DNA of 46,796 nucleotides from Owenia fusiformis (taxonomy: Eukaryota > Annelida > Polychaeta > Sabellida > Oweniidae), in assembly GCA_903813345.2 (NCBI GenBank), contig CAIIXF020000034.1, positions 1 to 46,796 on the forward strand. The letters are read 5' to 3'. The notes below the pieces were generated by a model, which was given only the letters and a program-made list of their open reading frames with translations, did not search any database and was not told the DNA's origin. The position numbers and the translations under genes were made by a program. Positions 34,665-43,974 of this stretch are shown here, piece after piece (position 1 is the stretch's first letter; each line of letters opens with the position of its first letter).

Positions 34665-35745
34665 CTAGACATTTAAAATCGCCACGGGGGCGATTTCGTA
34701 GAATGCCGTTCCTCGCCGCAGCAGCAAATTCGGTGCACAATTGACCTTTTCAAGGTCACGCAGAGGTCGAATTCCAAAACCGAAAGCATATTTAGAATCA
34801 GGGACATCCATACTTCATACTTGCAAAGAATTGGAATGAAAATCACCCAAATTATAAACCCTAGAGATATGTTAAATGGGAAGAGTAAGGCATGCAAAAA
34901 ATAACTACAGTGGCTCCTTGAACAGGTAAAACAAGAAATAAGTTTTACGTCATTTTACGGTGAAGGTCAAAGGTCAAGGTCAAAATGTTGACCTAATTTA
35001 CTCTAGTTTAGTACAGTGTAATACAATGGTACCAATTTCGAATCAATTTGAGCAATTTTAGCAATTTAACCTTTTTGACCTTTTCAAGGTCACCCGGAGG
35101 TCAAATTCCAAAACCATAAGCATATTTAGAATCAGGGACATCCATACTTCATACTTGCAAAGAATTGGAATGAAAATCCTAGTTTTCAACTTTGAGGTCA
35201 TTTGAAGGTCAATGTCAAAGGTCAAGGTCAAAATGGTGACCTAATTTACTCTATCCGAGTACAGTGTAATACAATGGTACCAATTTGGAATCAATTTGAG
35301 CGATTTTGATTTTTGAACTTGTTGACCTTTTCAAGGTCACTCAGAGGTCGGATTCCAAAACCGAAAGCATATTTGGAATCAGGGGCTTCTATTCTTTATA
35401 TCTGCTCAGAATTGGGATCGGATACACAGTTTTCAAATTTTGCCCCACTGGGGTGCCCCATTTTTCAAATTTGGGGCACCCAATTTTAAAACCCGGAATA
35501 TATGTGAAATGGCAATTGTGAGGGATGGCATATGCAAATTTTGGGTAAAAAGTAAAAATGGTTACTCCTTGTACGTGCAAAAATGTAAAAATTTGCGATT
35601 TGACCTTGGCTAATTAGGGAGGGGCTAATTAAAAAAATGAAGGCATTTCCCTGTAGCCCAGGAACATGTCAAGGTTGATGGTATATGCTAATTAGCTGAC
35701 ATGTCGGTGTGTGCGGAGAAATCTTGCGTGGAATAATAATAATAA
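34665..35745 (-). mobile_element. Array element 12: unrelated body in the same end architecture (family B)
   Basis: Starts CTAGACATTTA, then a hairpin of different sequence (AAATCGCC 34676-34683 / GGCGATTT 34689-34696), then the word AGAATGCCGT (34700-34709) in place of AGACTCCAGAT. The body has three diverged tandem units beginning TTGACCTTTTCAAGGTCA (34741, 35075, 35322) and no similarity to the 477-bp monomer. It ends GGAGAAATCTTGCGTGG plus (AAT)n, which on the minus strand keeps the TTTCTC(C/A)GCA pattern of the other right ends. No protein is encoded. Confidence 0.7.
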
Positions 35746-35875
35746 CTAGACTTTGGAAATTGAACGAAGTTCAATTTCAGACTCCAGATCTAGACTTTTT
35801 TTAAGACCAGTCATCTAAAATAAGCCGAGTCATCCAGAATAAGCTGAGTCATCCAGAATAAGATGGATGGATAAA

Positions 35876-36050
35876 ATAGGAAGGTAGGATAGAATGGGAA
35901 GGAACGATAGGATAGAATAAGAAAGAAGGATAGGATAGAACAGAATAGGAAGAAAGGATATGATAGGAGAGGATAGGAAGGATAGGAAGGAAGGATAGAT
36001 AGGAAGGATAGATAGGAAGGATAGGATAGGATCAGATAGGAAGGATGGAT
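35876..36050 (+). repeat. Polypurine tract, element 13 leader
   Basis: GGATAGAATAAGAAAGAA and AGGAAGGATAGAT units. Confidence 0.9.
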
Positions 36051-36551
36051 TAATTTTTCAATATTTTCTTCTCTACTCTTGACTTTCTATCAGGATACCA
36101 TCAGATCGATTTTCCGAAATTTCAAAACGCCATAACTTCCGAACTGGAAGTCTGATCAAAATTTGATTTAAAGATTCGGATTCCTGACAAAATTCTACCC
36201 CTAATTCATAACTCATACGTCAAATTTGGCGACTTTTTATTTTGACCTACTTTTTGGACACGCCATAACTTCGGAACCGGAAATCAGATCAAAATTTGGT
36301 TTGCAGATTCGGATTTCTGAGAAAATTCTATTCTTAATTCATAACTCAAACGTTAAATTTGGAGAACTTTTTATTTTGACCTACTTTTCGGACACCATAT
36401 CTCAAAAGTGGGTCAAAATACTTTCTGACGGCAAAAGGCTAACACTATTAGCACACTCTTGGCTACAAGTATACAAAATTTCGAACACTATAATTAAAGT
36501 GTAGTGTCAGAATCGCAAAAATAGGGAAAAACTTTGAATTTGACCTAGATT

Positions 36552-36860
36552 TTGACCTAGGCCCTGGACTGGATTTAGACCTAGACTTGACTTGGACCTG
36601 GACATGTACCTGGACTTGGATTGAATGAGAAGGAAGAATAGGATAGAATAGGAAGGAAGGATAGGAAGGAAGGATAGATAGGAAGGGAGAATCATCCAGA
36701 ATAAGATCATCTAGATAGAAAGGATAGGATAGACCTAAATTTTGATCTAGGTCCTGGACTGGATTTGGACCTAGACTTGACTTGGACAAAACTGGACTTG
36801 GACCTGGACTTGACCTTGACTTGACCTTGACTTGGACCTGGAAATGGACTGGACTGGTAT
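36552..36860. repeat. GGACCTGG/GACTTG expansion inside element 13
   Basis: Replaces the middle of a monomer just after its TTTGACCTAGATTTTGACCT motif with tandem variants of GACTTGGACCTGGACTTG. A short polypurine stretch interrupts it at about 36630-36690. It probably grew by slippage from the GACCTAG motif. Confidence 0.8.
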
Positions 36861-37479
36861 TTTTTCAATATTATTTCACTTTTGTTGACATTCTATGAGG
36901 GTACCATCAAATCGATTTTCCTCGAACTTTCAAAACGTCATAACTTCTGAACCGGAAGTCGGATATCAATTCGGTTTTCAGATTCGGAATCCTGAGAAAA
37001 TTTCCTATAAGACTATTATCCTGGACATCGGATTCGGAGAACTTTTTTTCGGACCTCGTTTTCGGACACTGATATCTCGAAATCGGTTTGAGATATCAAA
37101 AAACTAAATCGACCCTAGGTTTCCTACTTTTTTATGAGGAACACAATGAAAAAAACCCGGATCGAAAATACTAAAGGACGACTGAGAAAATTGAAAAAAG
37201 TGACAAAGTACTGGATTTGACCCAGTTCCTGACCTTTGACCTAGATAAAAATTTGACCTAATTTCCGAGAAACTAGATACTGCACCTGAATTAACCATAT
37301 ACAGGTCTTGACTCAATGTCTTCTAGTTAAGGAGAAAACGTTGGAAGAATAATAACTAGATTTTGGAAATTGAACGAAGTTCAATTTCAGACTCCAGATC
37401 TAGACTTTTTTTTAGCCGAGTCATCCAGAATAAGCCGAGTCATCCAGAATAAGCTGAGTCATCTAGAAAGAGATGGATA

Positions 37480-37655
37480 AATAAAATAGGAAGGTAGGAT
37501 AGGATAGAATAGGAAAGAACGATAGGATAGAATAAGAAAGAAGGATAGGATAGAATAGAATAGGAAGAAAGGATAGGATAGGAAGGATAGGAAGGAGAAG
37601 ATATGAAGGAAGGATAGATAGGAAGGATAGGGTAGGATGAGATAGGAAGGATGGA
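37480..37655 (+). repeat. Polypurine tract, element 14 leader
   Basis: Closely similar to the tracts in elements 7 and 13. Confidence 0.9.
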
Positions 37656-38812
37656 TGAATTTTTCAATATTTTCTTCTCTACTCTTGACTTTCTATCAGG
37701 ATACCATCAGATCGATTTTTCTCGAAATTTCAAAACGCTATCACTTCCGACCCGGGAGTCGGATCGAGATTTAGTTTGCAGATTCGGATTCCTGACAAAA
37801 TTCTACCCCTAATTCATAACTCATACGTTAAATTTGGAGATTTTTTATTTTGACCTACTTTTCGGACACTCCATAACTTCCGAACCGGAAGTCGGATCGA
37901 CATTTAGTTTGCAGATTCGGATTCCTGACAGAATTCTACCCTTAATTCATAACTCATATATTCAATTTGGAGAACTTTTTATTTTGACCTACTTTTCGGA
38001 CACCATATCTCAAAAGTGGGTCAAAATACTTTCTGACGGCAAAAGGCTAACACTATTAGCATATTCTTGGCTACATGTATACACAATTTCGAAGAATATA
38101 ATTAAAGTGTAGTGTCAGAATCGAAAAAATAAGGAAAACCTATGAATTTGACCTAGATTTTGACCTAGGCATTTCGGTGTCCAAATTGTGAAGCTAGATG
38201 GCTTTTGAGGTCCCCTTCTTTTAAAGGCTTTGATTATATGAAGCTGAACTCAGTCTATATTCCGTATTTTTCACTTCAAAAAAATATTTTTTCCCATTGA
38301 CTTAACATGGGCACCAACTTTAGCGATTTTTGAGTTTTCAAAACGCCATAACTTCCGAACTGGAAGTCAGATCCAAATTTCGTTTTCAGATTCGGAATCC
38401 TGAGAAAATTTCCTATAAGACTAATATCCTGGACATTTGATTCGGAGAACTTTTTTTTGGACCTCGTTTTCGGACACTGATATCTCGAAATCGGTTTGAG
38501 ATATCAAAAAACTAAATCGACCCTAGATTTTCTACTTTTTTATAAGGAACACAATGAAAAAAACCCGGATCGAAAATATTGAAGGACGACCGAGAAAATC
38601 GAAAAAAGTGACAAAGTACTGCATTTGACCTAGTTCTTGACCTTTGACCTAGATAAAAATTTGACCCAATTTCCGAGGAACTAAATTCTGGACCTAAATT
38701 GACTGAATAATGATCTTTATTGGAAGCCTTATGGTTATCGAGAAAACTGGGAAAGAATAATAAAGAATAATAATGAATAATAATAAGAATAAAGAATACT
38801 GACAAAAACAAT

Positions 38813-39157
38813 AGACTCCAGATTGACATCTGGAGTCTAATAAGAATACTGACAAAAACAATAGACTCCAGATTGACATCTGGAGTCTAATAATAATAAA
38901 GAAGAAGAATACTGGCAAAAACAATAGACTCCAGATTGACATCTGGAGTCTAATAATAAGAAAAAGGCGAAAACTATAGAATGCCGTTTCTTCGAAACAC
39001 GGCATTCTAATAAGAAAACAGGCAAAAACAATAGACTCCAGATTTCATCTGGAGTCTAATAAGAAAACAGGCAAAAACAATAGACTCCAGATTTCATCTG
39101 GAGTCTAATAAGAAAACAGGCAAAAACAATAGACTCCAGATTTTCAATCTGGAGTCT
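38813..39157. repeat. Hairpin cassette array, element 14 (7 copies, period ~49-50 bp)
   Basis: Hairpins at 38813-38838, 38863-38888 and 38926-38951 (loop TGAC); at 38978-39008 with different arms (AGAATGCCGT / ACGGCATTCT); at 39033-39057 and 39082-39106 (loop TTC); and at 39131-39157. Spacers are AATAAGAAAACAGGC plus AAAAACAAT or near variants. Confidence 0.95.
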
Positions 39158-39163
39158 AATAAT

Positions 39164-40504
39164 ATCGTTTTAAAATTTAAAATATTTGATATGTCATAGT
39201 ACACGGTACACAGTTGCAAAAGTTGATCAATACAGGGTACAAGAAATGTAAATTGCTCAATAGTACAGGGAGCGAGAAAGTAAGCTGATTATACAGACAT
39301 ACTATGTCCCGACCTCATGTACATTTACGTTGCAAACAGTGAAAATAATGCTAAAAAGGCCGCCTGTTGATGCTTTGAGGTGTCATCAATTGTTATTTAA
39401 TCCAAATAAAGTAAACATTATTTTGTAGATTTATATAACCCCTTGAATGGTCAAATTCACTACCGTTCTCAAAAACTGATCATTTAAAATATTTTGTTCA
39501 AAATACCATCATGCCACGACTTGAGAGCATTTTGTTCTTCACGATTTGCTGTAGCGCTGATTTGACATAGTATTTCTCTATTATTGTAAAAAAAACTAAT
39601 ACCAGATCGATGTAGTCTTAGATGACGTGTTGAATGTCAGATGTTTTTGGATGGTATCTCCTCCAGTGATTTTGCATTTAATCATGAAACGCTCATCACA
39701 AGACACCTCGAAACAAACATTATTCTGTTTGTGACAAGAGGAAAAATGTTTCACAATATGTTATGCCTTACGGCAAAGTAAAGATACATTTCTGGGACGA
39801 CGTTTTTTGCATCTTAAGATTCTAGAAAAACAATTAATTCACAAAAATACAGTTGAATAACATACTGGAAAACGTATCCACATATAACACGATGACACGC
39901 AGTTTAAATAACAGTTAAGTGTTTTTTTTTGTTACATATCAATGTAACATTTTCGAAGGGAAACTTACATGCTCCCTGTAGGTTGATAGATTTACTGAAA
40001 TGTATCGTGTATTGCATTGAGTTTTGCTTCACTGCGCCCACTATTATCTATCTTTGCCTATAGTGGTTTTTTGCCAACAATATTCTACAAACTGCTCGAT
40101 GAGTCAATTCTATGTCTGGTAGAATACTAGAAATAAATGTAAAATGTATTTTACGTTCAGAAATATGGAATTAAACCCACGTCTTCCATTTGCAACTTAG
40201 CTGTACCCTGTTTCCCTTTTAAACGTGGTCACGTGGTAGGGTAGTGTGTTCATACCTTATACACAATACATGAATACATGTTTTTGAGAGGCCCATTGCA
40301 GCCTAATTATAGGAACATTAATATTTTGGTGTACATATAGTTTCTCTAGTTAATTATCTGACAGATATAGAATTGTATTAATATTCACCTTGAAAAAAAT
40401 ACTCTTGAATTGTATTTTTGATTGTTTTGTACATTACATGCTTATGATAATGACTAATGTGACTATTGAGTATACTGCACATAATTGATGTGAATGATTT
40501 TTTT
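39164..40504. other. Unique AT-rich sequence, no feature recognised
   Basis: No open frame with a motif, no repeat shared with the array and no RNA gene seen. Confidence 0.55.
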
Positions 40505-40646
40505 CAATCATATTCTCCCTTTTGATGATAAAATAATACTTGATGGTATGCTTTAGTTTGTCCATAAATAGGTAAACAAAGGGGAGGGACTTTACAATCA
40601 TATTCTCCCGTTTGATGATAAAATAATACTTGATGGTATGCTTTTA
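40505..40646. repeat. Direct duplication around the left 40-bp flank
   Basis: CAATCATATTCTCCC(T/G)TTTG and the following ~35 bp (to GGTATGCTTT) occur at 40505-40555 and 40595-40646. Between them lies a 40-bp word (40555-40594) that reappears at 43935-43974. Confidence 0.9.
40555..40594 (+). repeat. Left 40-bp direct repeat flanking the inverted-repeat block
   Basis: AGTTTGTCCATAAATAGG, then TAAACAAAGGGGAGGGACTT. The same word in the same direction, with one difference (AAA to AGA), lies at 43935-43974. Confidence 0.9.
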
Positions 40647-41948
40647 GTCTGGATGTAGAGCCAGTAGAGGTGGAAATGCTTATTATATGAACTTTTTTTG
40701 CATTTTCTGTTTAAACATGATATCCATATTCAGAAACTGTCGGATGCCCATCAGGCATCCTTGAGGAATTTTTTTGGTGGCCATTTTGAATTTTCACACG
40801 TTTTATGTATTTTAGCCAGCATATTAGAACAGAAAACTAGCATACACATAAACATATCTTGCTGTTTTTTCTATAATAGAGTTTTAATATGATGTATACC
40901 AATATGTTAGGTTCCAGAAATGTTTCTTGACAAAAATAAAAAAAAATTCAAGATGGCCGCCAACCTTACAATTTATGAAATGTCTCATTCTGTGATAATA
41001 TCAAATGGATATTAGTGTTTGCTACAAAATTATCAATAAATAATACTAAATACATCTGATTATGATCTCTTTCTCACATATAAAATATCTGAAATGAGTA
41101 AAAAGTAACCTACATAATAATAATGATGTTCCACAAGGGTCATTTCTTGGTGCTATGTATATCTTGAATTTATGAATTCTCTTCTTTTACTAAGATTTCG
41201 TCAATGATTTCCCTCAATAAATCTTCATCAGTTTCTTCCAATTCCTGTTCAGTTACTGTCTTTGTATGTTGGTTATTGCATTCATTCCCCTTGCAAACAC
41301 AGAACAATGTACATGATAAAGATGCCTTCGAGCATGAACATCGCCCAGTTCTACATACCTTGCCCTCCGATGCACATGTGCACTTAATGAGCTTGAGAAT
41401 TCCTTCAGGGGCACAGGGTGTATCCTTGGGCATTGTTGTTGGGACAAGTGAGCACGTGCTATTAATTTCCCAACCATAATCTGTTGGAAGGATAAGTGGG
41501 GGGTCAGGCATATCAGCATTTTTCCATATAGCTACTTGGAAATGAGCTCGCTTCACATGCTGGAAAAATGCTTCTGTTGTTGGTGGGAGGGATTTTAGCT
41601 TTGGTGCATTTGTAATGTGTTTTGCAGCATTTTATTTGCCCATACAGCATATCTCACATCAGACATTTTGTCTGTGACTTTAGGTATAATTTCATAACAT
41701 CTAGATACACATTCTGTTCAAGTTTTCTCAACTTCAGTCATGTCTGCATTGACATCTCCCAAGTTAGTGAGTGAGTATTTATTTAACACCTTCAGGACTG
41801 TTAGCTTGCCAATTCCATGCATGCAAGATGATGTATCACTGCCAGAGAGACCATGCGCAGCTAACAAGTTTGGGATTTTTAATTTGTGTTCATTTACGGT
41901 TGCATTAATGTTAATGTTTGCTCTGCCAGATGATGTTCCCTCCATTAT
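40645..41948. repeat. Left arm of a ~1.3-kb inverted repeat
   Basis: Reverse complement of 42620-43932 at high identity over the whole length apart from a small indel near the outer end. It contains an inverted copy of the 3' half and 3' flank of the PIN-like gene. Confidence 0.9.
41167..41948 (-). pseudogene. Inverted partial copy of the FEN1/XPG-like PIN + Cys-rich gene
   Basis: Read on the minus strand from 41948 it matches the right-arm gene from its MEGTS segment on. It keeps SGSDT(S)SCMHGIGK and the C-terminal Cys-rich domain (KCTCASEG, CRTGRCSCSK, CTLFCVCKGNEC). It is broken by TCA to TGA just after EVEKT and by a small frameshift near the AVWANK segment. The tryptophan codon that became a stop in the right arm is still TGG here. 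Lacking the N-terminal half, it cannot encode the full protein. Confidence 0.85.
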
Positions 41949-43399
41949 CACTATTTGATGAAAATGGAGAAATTAATATCACAACTTCAAAATCAACACT
42001 GAAACAAAAGTTACAGATTGAGGTGACCTCAAGAGGAAACAATTGCAATGTACGTGTCGTTGATGGGTGTGCCATCCTTTGGATCATAACATGGCCGATG
42101 GCTGGCAAAATTGAAAACTTCTGTATTGCTTTCACTAAGTACATCCTGAGATTCCTAACCGAATCAGATGTATACCTTATCTTTGACAGATATAAAGACA
42201 ATAGCATTAAGAACAGCACCAGGTCATTATGAGCTCAATCAGCCAGTAGAGTGCATAAGTTCAGCTCTGACACACCTCTTCCTGCACAGAATGTTGTTCT
42301 GAATGTGACTGAGAATAAGGTCCAGTTGATAAAGTGTGTCATCGACCATCTCACTCAAAAAGCTAGTGAAGGATCATTCTCCAGCATCCTTGTTATCACA
42401 GGTCCTGATCCAACACCTGTACAAATTCACAAAGGCAATATTGACCAACGTAATGACTTAAGGAACACTCAAGAAGAAGCAGATGTTGTTATCGTACACC
42501 AGGTTCTGCATGCTGCCAGTGAAGGCCAACAGAATATCAGTGTACTCAGTGATGATACCGATGTTTTCCTTCTTCTTCTTCATCACTGTCTCAAGCACAA
42601 GTTAATGGAAAATAACATCATAATGGAGGGAACATCACCTGGCCGAGCAAACATTAACATAAATGCAACCGTAAATGAACACAAATTAAAAATCCCAAAC
42701 TTGTTAGCTGCGCATGGTCTCTCTGGCAGTGATACAACATCTTGCATGCATGGAATTGGCAAGCTAACAGTCCTGAAGGTGTTAAATAGATACTCACTCA
42801 CTAACTTGGGAGATGTCAATGCAGACATGACTGAAGTTGAGAAAACTTCAACAGAATTTGTTTCTAAATGTTATGAAATTACACCTAAAGTCACAGACAA
42901 AATGTCTGATGTGAGATATGCTGTATAAGCAAAGAAAAATGCTGCAAAACACATTACAAATGCACCAAAGCTAAAATCCCTCCCACCAACAACAGAAGCA
43001 TTTTTCCAGCATGTGAAGCGAGCTCATTTCCAAGTAGCTATATGGAAAAATGCTGATATGCCTGACCCCCCACTTATCCTTCCAACATATTATGGTTGGG
43101 GAATTAACAGCACAGGCTCAATTGTCCCAACAACAATGCCCAAGGATACACCCTGTGCCCCTGAAGGGATTCTCCAGCTCATTAAGTGCACATGTGCATC
43201 AGAGGGCAATGTATGTAGAACTGGGCAATGTTCATGCTCCAAGGCATCTTTATCATGTACATTGTTCTGTGTTTGCAAGGGGAATGAATGCAATAACCAA
43301 CATACAAAGACAGTAACTGAACAGGAATTGGAAGAAACTGATGAGGATTTATTGAGGGAAATCCTTGATGAAATCTTAGTAAAAGAAGAGAATTCATAA
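41949..43399 (+). pseudogene. FEN1/XPG-like PIN-fold protein with Cys-rich C-terminus, 5'-truncated and broken by two stops
   Basis: A single frame runs from the inverted-repeat junction to TAA at 43397-43399 with only two internal stops, TGA 42230-42232 and TAA 42926-42928 (a tryptophan codon in the other copy). It matches an unnamed invertebrate family typically found in many copies. Motif order resembles FEN1/XPG nucleases: VVDGCA (Asp 42062), VYLIFDRYKDNSIK (Asp 42185), EEAD (42473-42484), SDDTDVF (Asp 42551, 42554, 42560), then GSDTTSCMHGIGK (Asp 42731), like the G-D-Y...GIG helix-turn element. Then come a PDPPLILP linker, YGW and a Cys-rich domain of ~11 Cys (about 43185-43300), ending in an acidic tail. 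The N-terminus before SLFDENGE is cut off by the inversion. The nuclease assignment is an inference from motifs. Confidence 0.65.
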
Positions 43400-43932
43400 A
43401 ATCAAGATATATATAGCACCAAGAAATGACCCTTGTGGAACATCATTATTATTATGTAGGTTACTTTTTACTCATTTCAGATATTTTATATGTGAGAAAG
43501 AGATCATAATCAGATGTATTTAGTATTATTTATTGATAATTTTGTAGGAAACACTAATATCCATTTGATATTATCACAGAATGAGACATTTCATAAATTG
43601 TAAGGTTGGCGGCCATCTTGAATTTTTTTTATTTTTGTCAAGAAACATTTCTGGAACCTAACATATTGGTATAATCATATAAAAACTCTATTATAGAAAA
43701 ACAGAAAGATTTGTGTATGTGTATGCTAGTTTTCTGTTCTAATATGCTGGCTAAAATACATAAAACGTGTGAAAATTCAAAATGGCCGCCAAAAAAATTC
43801 CTCAAGGGTGCCCGTTGGGCATCCGACAGTTTCTGAATATGGATATCATGTTTAAACAGAAAATGCAAAAAAAGTTCATATAATAAGCATTTCCACCTTC
43901 ACTTAAAATATGGCACTTCACATCCGGACTAT
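42620..43932. repeat. Right arm of the ~1.3-kb inverted repeat
   Basis: Partner of 40645-41948; the 671-bp spacer between the arms is single copy. The similarity continues ~530 bp past the stop codon, through GGTTGGCGGCCATCTTG and AATGGCCGCC, so the duplication was of genomic DNA and not of a spliced message. Confidence 0.9.
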
Positions 43933-43934
43933 TT

Positions 43935-43974
43935 AGTTTGTCCATAAATAGGTAAACAGAGGGGAGGGACTTTA
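43935..43974 (+). repeat. Right 40-bp direct repeat
   Basis: Same-direction copy of 40555-40594 immediately outside the right arm. Confidence 0.9.

Larger units (their letters stand above)
35746..37355 (-). mobile_element. Array element 13 (left type III, right type 2)
   Basis: Stem GAAATTGAAC / GTTCAATTTC with loop GAA. Polypurine leader 35876-36050, two partial monomers, then a GACTTGGACCTGG-type expansion (36552-36860), then a type 2 right end. Tail GAAGAATAATAA. Confidence 0.65.
14645..39163 (-). mobile_element. 24.5-kb head-to-tail array of 14 Helitron/Helentron-like non-autonomous elements
   Basis: Fourteen units of 1.1-2.4 kb lie in the same direction. Each plus-strand junction reads (T)AA then CTAGA, a short hairpin, and a 10-12 nt word such as AGACTCCAGAT. 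Each unit finishes with AG-TTTTCTC-like sequence (minus strand) and an (AAT)n or (GAAA)n tail. Read on the minus strand, the units end in hairpin, ~6-10 nt, CTAG, next base T. This is how Helitron 3' ends look (hairpin near CTRR, T in the target); Helentrons insert T/T. Units have no terminal inverted repeats. Bodies are ~477-bp monomers. No Rep, helicase or other protein is encoded. An alternative is plus-strand retroelements with microsatellite tails. The repeat structure is certain; the Helitron assignment is an inference. Confidence 0.65.
37356..39163 (-). mobile_element. Array element 14 (left type III, right type 2) with seven hairpin cassettes
   Basis: CTAGATTTTGG start, polypurine leader 37480-37655, monomers with a partial duplicate near 37868, type 2 right end, then seven hairpin cassettes (38813-39157), one of family B. 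The array ends at (AAT)n followed by unique sequence from about 39164. Confidence 0.65.

Noticed and set aside
14881-38112. Plus-strand open frames reading IRIPEKILPLIHNSYVKFGE in many monomers
   Set aside because: Same cause: they follow a conserved DNA stretch of the 477-bp monomer. They are interrupted in many copies and show no protein-like pattern of change.
38813-39157. CRISPR-like appearance of the evenly spaced hairpin cassettes
   Set aside because: Both the repeat and the 'spacer' part are conserved, there are no variable spacers and no cas genes, and the DNA is clearly metazoan.
14645-39163. Classical MITE or DDE transposon array with terminal inverted repeats
   Set aside because: Left ends (CTAGACATG) and right ends (AAACTGG plus AAT tail) are not inverted copies of each other, and no target-site duplication is seen at the junctions.
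40555-43974. LTR retrotransposon with 40-bp LTRs
   Set aside because: The direct repeats are far too short. There is no TG...CA boundary, no primer-binding site and no gag/pol.
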